NCBI GenBank assembly: GCA_004561785.1
Contig: SFUB01000001.1
Coordinates: 1 to 48,335 of the forward strand
DNA from: a bacterium
GTDB lineage: Bacteria > Bacillota_I > Bacilli_A > RFN20 > CAG-826
DNA: 48,335 nucleotides
Direction of reading: 5' to 3'
Part shown: piece by piece, positions 35,054 to 42,167 of the stretch
Position numbering within the stretch: position 1 is the stretch's first letter
Layout of the letters: every line of letters starts with the position of its first letter
Program-made: the position numbers and the translations under genes
The notes under the pieces: generated by a model
What the model was told of the DNA's origin: nothing
The model's input: only the letters and a program-made list of their open reading frames with translations
Databases searched by the model: none

Positions 35054-36974
35054 AATCGACTTTGGAATAGCCAAGCAGGAGAGCGAATAAAACCGAAAGC
35101 AAGGCAACTCCGGAGTCCCCTAGAACCGTCACCCACATAGGCACGACGAACGCCCCCGTGGAAGCGGCGATCACCGAAGCGATCATGATCCCGATTTTGA
35201 CGAATAGGGAAAATCCGATGCAGAACATGGCTCGCATTTTGGTTTTGCGCGCCACTTTGATCAAGGTCAGGAGTTTCACGGGATCATCTTGCATCAAGAC
35301 GACGTCCGCGTTTTTCACCGCAACGTCGCTTCCAAGGCCGCCCATGGCGACCCCGATGTCCGCAAAAACGATGGAGGGCGCGTCGTTGATCCCGTCTCCC
35401 ACGAAAGCAACCGCCCCAGAATTTTCATCGATCCGCGAATGGATATAGGACTGCTTTTGCTCGGGGAGGAGCTCGCCGTGCCATTCATCGATGCCGAGAT
35501 TCTTGGCAACGGCCTCGACGTTTTCCTTTTTGTCCCCGGAGAGAAGCATCGTCTTGACCCCGCGCTTTTTAAGGCCCGCGACCATATTTTTCGACGTGGC
35601 CCTCAGCGTATCGTTGAGCACGATGTAACCGGCGAACTCCCCGTCGACGGCCAAATAAGTGACGGAACCGACCATCGCGGGATCCTCGGTGACGATCCCA
35701 TTCTCGATGAGCAACTGCTTTTTGCCGGCAAGTAAGGCGTGCCCTTGGTAATTGGCGATGATGCCATAGCCGGATTTCTCTTCGTATAAGCCAACGTCCT
35801 CGCTGTTTTCATCAAAACCAGAGTAAGCGAGTATGGCTTTCGCGATAGGGTGGCTGGAGCGCGATTCGGCGGCGGAAAGATAAAGAAGGAAGGCGGACTC
35901 GTCCATTCCGATTGGGTGGACTTCCGTCACCGCAAATTTTCCTTCGGTAAGGGTCCCCGTCTTATCGAAGCACACCGTCCCCAGCTCATTGATCTTGTCA
36001 AAATATTCTGCGCCTTTGACGACGACCCCTTTCTTGGAGGCAAGGCCCAAGCCCGCGAAGTAGCAAAGCGGGACCGAGATGACGATCGCGCAGGGGCAAG
36101 AGACGATTAGGAATTCCAGGGCGGTGAAGATCCAATCGCTCCAAACCGAGAAGTCGGATATGCCTAGGAATAGCGGCGGGACCACGGCCACCAAAAGGGC
36201 CAACCCGGTTACGATGGGGGTATAAATCCTCGCAAAACGGGTAATGAAGCGAGTGGCTTTTGATTTTTTCTCCGCGCTGTTTTGAACTAGATCCAAAAGC
36301 TTCGCGACCGTGCAATCTTTGTATTCTTTCCCAACGGAGACAACCAAGGATCCTTCCTTGAGAATCGTCCCGGAGGACACCGCGTCCCCCTCCCCTTTCG
36401 CGACGGGGAGGAATTCCCCGGTCAAGGAGCTTTCGTCCACGGAGCCATGTCCGGAGACTACTTTCCCATCGCAAAGGATCTTCTCGCCAGCGCCTAGGAT
36501 GATCTTATCTCCCACACAAAGTTCTTCCGGAGACTTCAGGACCGTTGAATTCCCATCCACGACCTTCGCCTTTTCGTCGCGAAGGTCCAAGGCGGACACG
36601 ATGGCTTCCTTCGATTTGTCCGCCGCAAGATCCTCAAACACCTCGCCGACTTGGTATAGAAGCATGACCAAGACGCCTTCCAAGAATTCATTATGGTCCT
36701 TCCCAAAGAATCGCAGCGCGAAAGCACCCAAAGAAGCAACCGTCATGAGGAGATGCTCATCGAAGGGTTTGCGCTCTTTGAAGATGCAGAGAAGCCCTTC
36801 CCAAATCACGTCGTATGCGACGATCAGATAGGCAAAGAGCATCACGGGCAAATTGACGGCAAGCCCAAAGGACTCCTCCGTCAGATAGAATTGCCCTAGC
36901 AGCGCCAAAGTCAAGCTGACCGCGATGCGGACGCCCAGGATAATCATTTGAGATTTAGAACGTTCCTCTTCCAT
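35052..36974 (-). CDS. Zn/Cd/Pb-type P1B ATPase (metal efflux)
   Basis: 640 residues from the ATG at 36974, preceded by GGAGG at 8 bases; a GTG at 37001 overlapping the repressor stop is an alternative. The membrane CPC motif (SCPCAIVISVPL), phosphorylation site DKTGTLTEG, SSHPIAKAIL (HP motif), GDGINDAP and a late-helix Asp in VLGDSGVALL place it in the Zn2+/Cd2+/Pb2+ group (ZntA/CadA). It lacks the N-terminal heavy-metal-associated domain found in many relatives. It pumps divalent metal out of the cytoplasm. Encoded directly after an SmtB-type repressor, which supports the substrate group. Confidence 0.92.
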   Translation of the reverse strand: MEEERSKSQMIILGVRIAVSLTLALLGQFYLTEESFGLAVNLPVMLFAYLIVAYDVIWEGLLCIFKERKPFDEHLLMTVASLGAFALRFFGKDHNEFLEGVLVMLLYQVGEVFEDLAADKSKEAIVSALDLRDEKAKVVDGNSTVLKSPEELCVGDKIILGAGEKILCDGKVVSGHGSVDESSLTGEFLPVAKGEGDAVSSGTILKEGSLVVSVGKEYKDCTVAKLLDLVQNSAEKKSKATRFITRFARIYTPIVTGLALLVAVVPPLFLGISDFSVWSDWIFTALEFLIVSCPCAIVISVPLCYFAGLGLASKKGVVVKGAEYFDKINELGTVCFDKTGTLTEGKFAVTEVHPIGMDESAFLLYLSAAESRSSHPIAKAILAYSGFDENSEDVGLYEEKSGYGIIANYQGHALLAGKKQLLIENGIVTEDPAMVGSVTYLAVDGEFAGYIVLNDTLRATSKNMVAGLKKRGVKTMLLSGDKKENVEAVAKNLGIDEWHGELLPEQKQSYIHSRIDENSGAVAFVGDGINDAPSIVFADIGVAMGGLGSDVAVKNADVVLMQDDPVKLLTLIKVARKTKMRAMFCIGFSLFVKIGIMIASVIAASTGAFVVPMWVTVLGDSGVALLSVLFALLLGYSKVD

Positions 36975-36997
36975 GGCTTGTTCCTCCGTTTCGCTGT

Positions 36998-37294
36998 TCA
37001 CCGCTCATTCACGTGTTCGAAGACCAAAGTCAGCAAACGGTTGACGTGGTCGTCATCGAGGGAATAGAAGACATGGGTGCCTTCTTTCCGGGTGGAAACC
37101 AAATGGGCGTTCCGCAGAACCTGAAGCTGGTGGGACACTAGCGACTGAGAGGCCCCCACGGATTCCACGATTTCCGAAACGGATTTTTCTTTATCCGAAA
37201 TCGCATAGAGGATTTTCAACCGAGTGAAATCGCTTGCGATATTGAGCAGGCTCTCCATTTTGTCGATCGTTTTGTCATCTGGCATTTCCGGCAT
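36998..37294 (-). CDS. ArsR/SmtB-family metal-sensing repressor
   Basis: 98 residues from the ATG at 37294, with AGGAGG seven bases upstream. Winged-helix fold with recognition segment ASQSLVSHQLQVLRNAHLV. The alpha-5 zinc site is complete: Asp81, His83, His94, Glu97 (DxH-x10-HxxE), as in SmtB. The alpha-3N cysteine site of CadC is absent. It should repress its own operon and release DNA when Zn (or Cd, Co) rises. Two perfect inverted repeats flank its promoter. Confidence 0.93.
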   Translation of the reverse strand: MPEMPDDKTIDKMESLLNIASDFTRLKILYAISDKEKSVSEIVESVGASQSLVSHQLQVLRNAHLVSTRKEGTHVFYSLDDDHVNRLLTLVFEHVNER

Positions 37295-37308
37295 ATTGCA
37301 TCCTCCTA

Positions 37309-37330
37309 AATATGAATAGTGTTTCATATT
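37309..37330. promoter_or_regulatory. ArsR/SmtB operator 1
   Basis: AATATGAA-6-TTCATATT, a perfect 8-bp inverted repeat just downstream of the -10, covering the predicted transcription start of the repressor-ATPase operon. Matches the TATGAA-6-TTCATA half-site pattern of CzrA/SmtB-type operators. Confidence 0.85.
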
Positions 37331-37338
37331 CAAGCAAA

Positions 37339-37366
37339 ATTATACCCACGGAGAAAATGGAATCAA
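37339..37366 (-). promoter_or_regulatory. Promoter of the metal-efflux operon
   Basis: Minus strand: -35 TTGATT (37361-37366), 16-base spacer, consensus -10 TATAAT (37339-37344). It lies between the two operators. Confidence 0.75.
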
Positions 37367-37370
37367 TATA

Positions 37371-37392
37371 AATATGAATTATTGTTCATATT
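37371..37392. promoter_or_regulatory. ArsR/SmtB operator 2
   Basis: A second perfect AATATGAA-6-TTCATATT site directly upstream of the -35. The centres of the two sites are 62 bp apart, about six helical turns. Confidence 0.85.
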
Positions 37393-37459
37393 CTTAAAAA
37401 CATGCTTCCTGAAAGAATAGAAGCGGGGCAATGGTTCCATCGTTCTCTCAAGGGATCCG

Positions 37460-37531
37460 AAAAATAAAAACGGTGAATCCCGTCGGGCATTGCGGGCTTC
37501 TCGGCCTTAGCCAATAAAAGGGGAATTCACC
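37460..37531 (-). terminator. Terminator after the YfcE-type gene
   Basis: Minus strand: GGTGAATTCCCC pairs with GGGATTCACC (one bulge) across a structured loop, followed by GTTTTTATTTTT. Confidence 0.7.
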
Positions 37532-37558
37532 TACTTTTCGAGCCTCAAGAAAAGCGGT

Positions 37559-38068
37559 TCAAAAGAGCAACCGTTCAAGGATCAGCCCGTTATCAGCGTT
37601 AAGAAGAGCCATACCCTCCTCATCCATAACCGCATAGGAAGCGCAATCGTCCCTGGGAAGGGAAATGCTTCCGGGATTGCAATAGATCGCGCCGGAATCT
37701 CCATATAAGATCTTCCGGTGAGTGTGGCCGTTCAGAAGAATCGTCTTGGCCGGGTAGCGGAGGCAGTAAGGCCGGTGCTGCATGCGGACCTCAAAACCGC
37801 GGAAAGAAAAAGATCGCTCCCCCGGAAGCTCAATGCCCAAAGCCAGCCCATCGGAATAAGAATCATCGCAATTCCCAGCTACGGCCAAAACGCCCTTCTT
37901 GAAAGAAGAGATGACGCGAATCACGGCGTTTTCATCCCCGTCATAGCCCCCATGGAGCAAATCGCCCAGCAAAAGCAAACAATCCGGGTTTTCACGGAAC
38001 AAGGCATTCTTCAGCCTCTCGCAACCGGCCAAGGAACCATGGATATCCGAAACGATGAGGTATTTCAC
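37559..38068 (-). CDS. YfcE-type metallophosphoesterase
   Basis: 169 residues. Calcineurin-like motifs in order: DIHG (residues 8-11), GDLLHGG, GNCDD, and GHTH near 114-117, then NPGSISLPRD. These bind a di-metal centre. YfcE and MJ0936 relatives hydrolyse phosphodiesters in vitro; the natural substrate is unknown. The start is GTG at 38068 with no Shine-Dalgarno; TATAAT stands six bases upstream, so the mRNA is probably leaderless. Divergent from the plus-strand gene at 38116. Confidence 0.85.
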   Translation of the reverse strand: MKYLIVSDIHGSLAGCERLKNALFRENPDCLLLLGDLLHGGYDGDENAVIRVISSFKKGVLAVAGNCDDSYSDGLALGIELPGERSFSFRGFEVRMQHRPYCLRYPAKTILLNGHTHRKILYGDSGAIYCNPGSISLPRDDCASYAVMDEEGMALLNADNGLILERLLF

Positions 38069-38074
38069 GAAAAC

Positions 38075-38080
38075 ATTATA
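38075..38080 (-). promoter_or_regulatory. -10 element directly before the YfcE-type gene
   Basis: TATAAT ends six bases before the GTG start, which places transcription start at about the start codon. No good -35 was found. The local sequence TCTTATAATG is also found before the HAD phosphatase gene. Confidence 0.6.
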
Positions 38081-38115
38081 AGACTCCGACCAAGTCCGCT
38101 AGAATAGTGCCACTT

Positions 38116-38709
38116 ATGAAAAAAGCCTTGGATTGCTATTCCCAAATCACTGATGCCTTCGATTATCTTTGCTCTTCTTGGCTGCGTTTGGATCTGGCCG
38201 ACGGAACAAGGAAGGAAGCGATCAACATCGCCGGGGCATCCGCCTATCTATTCGACAACCTCTTCGCCGAAGAAGACGCCGGAAGCGACATAACCCGCGC
38301 CGTATACGAAGACCTCAGAAGCTCCTACGACCCAAAAGAGCTCTCCGCGAAAGCAACCTCCCTCCGTTTGGGGATGGACAAAGCCCTTTATGAAAAAGGC
38401 GGAACGCCCTTCCGCGATTATTATCGATGGATTTTGCCCTCGGAACCCGATTTGGAGAATGCCCTCAAAGACAACGCCGGATTGCTTGCCTTCGCGACCA
38501 TCGACGCCTTCGTGAGCCTTCTTGCCGAACAGAACAAAGAAGTTTCGGCGCTCCGGATCGCCGAAATCGTGTTCCTGAATCTCACGCGCGTTTTCGAACG
38601 GGTTTTCCGTTCCCATTATGGACCCGATTTCCGGTTCCTTGCCTCGAGTCCCTACTTCCTATCCGTGGAAGAGCAGTTTGAAAGGATACGGGCTTCCATC
38701 GAAGACTGA
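38116..38709 (+). CDS. Helical protein of unknown function (only plus-strand gene)
   Basis: 197 residues from the ATG at 38116; a GTG at 38107 is an alternative. Predicted to be almost all alpha-helical, acidic, without signal peptide or membrane segments. I recognise no family. No Shine-Dalgarno; TAGAAT at 38100-38105 could be its -10, giving a leader of a few bases. Codon use and composition resemble the neighbours, and a bidirectional terminator follows it, so I take it as a real gene. Confidence 0.65.
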   Translation: MKKALDCYSQITDAFDYLCSSWLRLDLADGTRKEAINIAGASAYLFDNLFAEEDAGSDITRAVYEDLRSSYDPKELSAKATSLRLGMDKALYEKGGTPFRDYYRWILPSEPDLENALKDNAGLLAFATIDAFVSLLAEQNKEVSALRIAEIVFLNLTRVFERVFRSHYGPDFRFLASSPYFLSVEEQFERIRASIED

Positions 38710-38716
38710 GAGAGCG

Positions 38717-38745
38717 CAAAAAGAGCCGTTTGGCTGCTTTTCTTC
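38717..38745. terminator. Bidirectional terminator
   Basis: AAAAAGAGCC-GTTT-GGCTGCTTTT: a 4-bp core stem extended by A/T flanks gives a T run on both strands. It serves the plus-strand unknown gene and the minus-strand MgtC-family gene, which converge here. Confidence 0.6.
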
Positions 38746-38755
38746 TTTGCTTTCT

Positions 38756-39529
38756 TTATTCGCTGGTCACGTCCCGGAAATGGACCTTCTCGACCTTAAG
38801 CACCCCTTCCCGGTTGGAGAAGGACTCGCAATATTCCTCCAAAGCCGCTTGGTTGCTATGCATCGCGAAGAGAACTTTGATGACGGTCGCCTCGGTCCCA
38901 TCCTTGGCGATCACAATGTGGGTGGAGATGTTTTTTACGATGAGCCCATTGGCGTCGGCTTGGGAACGGAGGTCGCGCACCATGGCCAGATTTTTTTGGA
39001 CGGTGAATTTGATCTGAGGGCTTCTTTTCCCGATGGCCTTCTCGATATAGAGCAAGCCGGAAAGCAAAGCCACGGTGACGACGTCCACGACAATGGCCTC
39101 TAAGATGAGGCCGCTCCCGCAGGCCATGCCGATCCCCGCGCAGACCCAGAGCGTCGCGGCGGTCGTCAGCCCCCTGACAGAAAGCCCGGTGCGGATGATC
39201 GTGCCGGCGCAGACGAAGCCCAAGCCGGCGAGGATGCCGGCGGCGATCCTCGAGGTGTCGTAGGATACGAGGTTCTTCTCAACGGCCCCGGCGGACAAAT
39301 CGATCTGCCCGGAGACGAGGCCAATCCCGAAGATGGATACGACCATGAGCAACGCGCACCCAACGGAAAGGAGGACGTGGGTGCGAAACCCCGCGGCCTG
39401 CCCTTTCATCTCGCGCTCAATGCCGATGACCCCGGACAACAATCCGGCAACGAGAGTCACGATAAGGACATAGAGAACAAGTCCCCAACCATTGAAACGA
39501 TAAATAAGAGAAGAAATTGCCTGATCCAT
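38756..39529 (-). CDS. MgtC/SapB-family membrane protein
   Basis: 257 residues. Four or five helices in the N-terminal half with GVIGIEREMKGQAAGFRTHVLLSVGCALLM, DTSRIAAGILAGLGFVCAGTI and GLTTAATLWVCAGIGMACG, the family hallmarks. The C-terminal cytoplasmic part (from about 175) resembles an ACT-like domain. MgtC proteins act in Mg2+ homeostasis or inhibit the F-ATPase in pathogens; in this organism the role is open. AGGT lies shortly before the ATG. Confidence 0.9.
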   Translation of the reverse strand: MDQAISSLIYRFNGWGLVLYVLIVTLVAGLLSGVIGIEREMKGQAAGFRTHVLLSVGCALLMVVSIFGIGLVSGQIDLSAGAVEKNLVSYDTSRIAAGILAGLGFVCAGTIIRTGLSVRGLTTAATLWVCAGIGMACGSGLILEAIVVDVVTVALLSGLLYIEKAIGKRSPQIKFTVQKNLAMVRDLRSQADANGLIVKNISTHIVIAKDGTEATVIKVLFAMHSNQAALEEYCESFSNREGVLKVEKVHFRDVTSE

Positions 39530-39541
39530 AAGTCTACCTGC

Positions 39542-39564
39542 TATGACCGATATGACCGATTATA
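39542..39564 (-). promoter_or_regulatory. -10 element and 9-bp tandem repeat before the MgtC-family gene
   Basis: TATAAT (minus strand, 39559-39564) is followed by two adjacent copies of the 9-bp unit TATGACCGA (plus-strand reading, 39542-39559) in the leader. The repeat could bind a regulator. The -35 is weak. Confidence 0.4.
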
Positions 39565-39626
39565 TCAAAAAGGGCGGAATTTTCATTCCGTTTCATTTTT
39601 TGCCCGTTTTAGGCCTTTATGATGGC

Positions 39627-39656
39627 GAAAGAAAAGCCCAGGAGCATGCCTGGGCT
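39627..39656 (-). terminator. Terminator after nusG
   Basis: Minus strand AGCCCAGG...CCTGGGCT followed by TTTTCTTT, eight bases after the nusG stop. Confidence 0.9.
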
Positions 39657-39663
39657 CGTATTC

Positions 39664-40254
39664 TCACACTTTCTCGATTTCGGAGAAGTCGACGTCGACC
39701 GGGGTGGAGCGGCCGAAGAAGAGGGTCTCGATGCGGCAGGCGCCGGTATCTTTGTCGATGGAGACGATCTTGCCTTCGGTTCCTTCGAAGGGACCGTGGA
39801 TGACGCGGACGGAATCCCCGACGGCGTAGCGGTCGTACATGGATTCGTCGACTTCGCCCATCCTCTTCAAGACAGGTTCGATCTCCTCGCGGGTGACCGG
39901 GGTCGGCTTCTGTCCGCCGCCGGAGGAGCCGGCGATGCCGGTGACGCCCGGAGTGTTACGGACGATGTACCAAGATTCATCGGTCATGATCATCTCGACG
40001 AAGATGTAGCCAGGATAGAGGTTCTTAAGCTTCATCTTGGGTTTGATCTCGCCGGTCTTCTTGTCCTTCTCGGTCGCGGGAAGGCCGTTCTTATCAAGCA
40101 CGGGGACCTGCTGCTCCGCGACGAGGACGCGCAGGATGTAGTCCTGCATGTTCATGTTCTCGATGCGTTTGCGAAGATTGTCGGCGGTCTTCTGCTCGTG
40201 CATGGAATAAGTGGTGACGATGTACCACTGTTTTTCGCCAATGTTGTTTGCCAT
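39664..40254 (-). CDS. nusG: Transcription factor NusG
   Basis: 196 residues. The NGN domain (WYIVTTYSMHEQKTADNL; YPGYIFVEMIMTDESWYIVRNTPGVTGI) and the C-terminal KOW domain (YAVGDSVRVIHGPFEGTEGKI) are complete. A charged loop (residues about 55-70, TEKDKKTGEIK) is longer than in E. coli, as in many Firmicutes. GGAGG before the ATG; six bases after secE. Confidence 0.97.
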   Translation of the reverse strand: MANNIGEKQWYIVTTYSMHEQKTADNLRKRIENMNMQDYILRVLVAEQQVPVLDKNGLPATEKDKKTGEIKPKMKLKNLYPGYIFVEMIMTDESWYIVRNTPGVTGIAGSSGGGQKPTPVTREEIEPVLKRMGEVDESMYDRYAVGDSVRVIHGPFEGTEGKIVSIDKDTGACRIETLFFGRSTPVDVDFSEIEKV

Positions 40255-40260
40255 GTGTGG

Positions 40261-40455
40261 TTATCCTCCGAAAGCGGCTTTGAGCTGGCTGATCATCGAG
40301 GCGGCGGTGAGATCCTCCAGCGAAAGGAAGATGGCCGCGAAGGCCGTGATGGCGATGACGACGATGATCATCGGAACGAGCTGCTCTCTCTTGGGCCAGC
40401 GGACGCGCTTGCCCTCTTTGATCACTTCTTTGGCGTATTTGCCCGGGGTTGTCAT
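40261..40455 (-). CDS. secE: Preprotein translocase subunit SecE
   Basis: 64 residues with a single C-terminal membrane helix (about 28-46) preceded by the conserved amphipathic GKYAKEVIKEGKRVRWPKREQL. This is the short form typical of Firmicutes. AGGAGG before the ATG. Confidence 0.95.
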   Translation of the reverse strand: MTTPGKYAKEVIKEGKRVRWPKREQLVPMIIVVIAITAFAAIFLSLEDLTAASMISQLKAAFGG

Positions 40456-40485
40456 GTTAGGGTTTTCCTCCTTTGACTAGTGGCT

Positions 40486-40635
40486 TCACTTGCTTTCTTT
40501 GTGAAGAGTGTACTTCCCGCAACGGGGGCAGTACTTGTTGAACTGAAGGCGCACGGAAGAGTCTTTGCGCTTGGTCACAGTATAGTTCCTCGACAAGCAA
40601 TCGGAACAAACCAAAAAAACCTTTTCCCTTCCCAT
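40486..40635 (-). CDS. rpmG: 50S ribosomal protein L33
   Basis: 49 residues from the ATG at 40635. Contains VCSDCLSRNYT, KRKDSSVRLQFNKYCPRCGKYTLHKE, so it is the zinc-binding form: Cys10, Cys13, Cys36, Cys39. Firmicutes often have a second zinc-free copy elsewhere for zinc starvation. Position before secE-nusG is the normal Firmicutes order. The ribosome binding site (AAGG) is short and close. Confidence 0.95.
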   Translation of the reverse strand: MGREKVFLVCSDCLSRNYTVTKRKDSSVRLQFNKYCPRCGKYTLHKESK

Positions 40636-40665
40636 AAAACCTTTATCCAACTTTCAGCGTCAAGA

Positions 40666-40695
40666 ATAATAAGCCAGCTCAAAGCCCTTCGTCAA
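40666..40695 (-). promoter_or_regulatory. Promoter of rpmG-secE-nusG
   Basis: Minus strand: -35 TTGACG (40690-40695), 18-base spacer, -10 TATTAT (40666-40671). The -35 lies inside the loop of an AAAGCCC/GGGCTTT hairpin just after the sigma gene, so termination of the upstream transcript and this promoter may interfere. Confidence 0.65.
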
Positions 40696-40726
40696 TACGA
40701 TTTGGGCTTTCTCCCTTAAGGGAGGC

Positions 40727-41377
40727 TCAAGAAGAGAAGACCCCCGCTTTGGAGAGGACGCTCTTTGCCCAAGCCCGATAACGAGACAAGTGGTAATTGG
40801 CTTGTTTTTCCGAAAGGCCGATCTCTTTGGCGACCTCGCAGATCCGATATCCCTTGCACAAGCCAGCGACGATTTTCAAAGCCACGGGGTTGATCCCTTT
40901 GGGGAGGCGGTGGAGCAGATTCAAGGATTCCGCATAATCGAGGAACACTCTCGGATCCTCCGGAGAAGAACCGTCTTGGACGATGTCGGCCAAGCAAAGC
41001 GTCGTCTCTTCGCCGTCGTCGTTTCTCTGGGCCGCGTCCAAGGAGAAGGCCACCATCATCCGCGTCTTCGAGAGTTTGGAATCGGCCGCGTTGGCTAGGG
41101 CAAAGCGGATGCAGCGGGTCGCATAAGTCTTGAAACTCACCCGCCCAAATCGATAGGACATCTCCGCGTCAAGGTAGCCGCGGAAGAAAGCCTCATTCAC
41201 CTCCCAATCATCCAAGAAGGTGCAAATGGAAGGGGAGGCGTTGCGGCAAATCCGCTTCCTCATCCGGTAATAACGTACGGCCAAAGAATCGCGTGCCCCT
41301 TCCTTGCCCATCCGTCCAAGCAACAGCAAAAACTCGTCATCGACTTCGCAAAGAGGATCGACTATCCGGGATCCCAT
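40727..41377 (-). CDS. SigH-like RNA polymerase sigma factor
   Basis: 216 residues from the ATG at 41377; GGAGG lies 11 bases upstream (inside an alternative frame start at 41395). Region 2 is recognisable (DSLAVRYYRMRKRICRNAS; VSFKTYATRCIRFALANA, cf. SigH SFRAFAELCITRQI), and region 4 is a helix-turn-helix near the end (GYRICEVAKEIGLSEKQANYHLSRYRAW). The gene sits between rlmB and rpmG, exactly the place of sigH in Bacillus. Sequence is much diverged. No sporulation gene is in view, so it may control competence or stress functions, as SigH does in staphylococci and lactobacilli. Confidence 0.75.
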   Translation of the reverse strand: MGSRIVDPLCEVDDEFLLLLGRMGKEGARDSLAVRYYRMRKRICRNASPSICTFLDDWEVNEAFFRGYLDAEMSYRFGRVSFKTYATRCIRFALANAADSKLSKTRMMVAFSLDAAQRNDDGEETTLCLADIVQDGSSPEDPRVFLDYAESLNLLHRLPKGINPVALKIVAGLCKGYRICEVAKEIGLSEKQANYHLSRYRAWAKSVLSKAGVFSS

Positions 41378-41413
41378 AATATGTATTTCCTCCATTTGGG
41401 AGGCAAGAGACGC

Positions 41414-42133
41414 TTAATGAGAACGCGAAGAGGAGATTTGGGCCAGGAACACGGCGGTGGCGACGGAAGCGTTCAAAGAATTGACATGCCCAACCATCGG
41501 GATTTTGGCGACGAAATCACTGTCCCGGACAAGGAGTCTGGAGACCCCGAACCCTTCGCTTCCAACCACGAGGGCAATCGGGCATTTGTAGTCGATTTCG
41601 TCGTAATTCGTCGTTCCGGAACCGTCGCTCGTGACAACCCAAAAGCCATTGTCCTTCAATTTGCGGATGGCTTGGGACAAGTTGGGTACCGAGGCGACTT
41701 TCTCATAGCAGATGGCGCCGGTGGAAACCTTGGCGACGGTGCTATTGAGGGGGACTTCATTCCGCTTCTTCATGATGATGCCATCGATTCCAAACGCATC
41801 GCAGGAGCGGAGAATCGCCCCGAGGTTATGCGGATCTTCAATGCCATCTAGAATCAAAAGAAGGGGGTAAGCGCTACGTTTGGAGGATTCGATCAATTCC
41901 TCTATGGTGTAGTTCTTCCATCCTTTGCAGATTGCCAGAAAGCCCTGATGCGAGGGATTTTTGGCAATCCGCGTCAACTCGGGTTCCTCAACGAGTTCGA
42001 CGGGGATCTTCTTCGCTTTGGCCTGTTGGACAATCATGTCCTGCTCGAAACGCTTCACGACCTTCAATCCAGTCGCGCAGCCCGAGGCGACAGCCTCACG
42101 AACGGCGTTCTTGCCATAAATGATTATACTCAT
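41414..42133 (-). CDS. rlmB: 23S rRNA 2'-O-methyltransferase RlmB-type (SpoU family)
   Basis: 239 residues. N-terminal substrate-binding domain (IIYGKNAVREAV) and the SPOUT knot with motif 1 DGIEDPHNLGAILRSCDAFG, motif 2 VVGSEGFGV and motif 3 IPMVGHVNSLNASVATAV. RlmB methylates G2251 in 23S rRNA; TrmH-like tRNA targets are the alternative. AGGAG before the ATG; 34 bases after cysS. Confidence 0.93.
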   Translation of the reverse strand: MSIIIYGKNAVREAVASGCATGLKVVKRFEQDMIVQQAKAKKIPVELVEEPELTRIAKNPSHQGFLAICKGWKNYTIEELIESSKRSAYPLLLILDGIEDPHNLGAILRSCDAFGIDGIIMKKRNEVPLNSTVAKVSTGAICYEKVASVPNLSQAIRKLKDNGFWVVTSDGSGTTNYDEIDYKCPIALVVGSEGFGVSRLLVRDSDFVAKIPMVGHVNSLNASVATAVFLAQISSSRSH

Positions 42134-42167
42134 GAAATTCTCCTATAAAAGACCGTTGTAAATCGGA

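Noticed and set aside
34665..35136. Open frames on both strands between rplK and the metal ATPase gene
   Set aside because: They overlap the rplK promoter or the ATPase 3' end, have no ribosome binding site and look random in composition.
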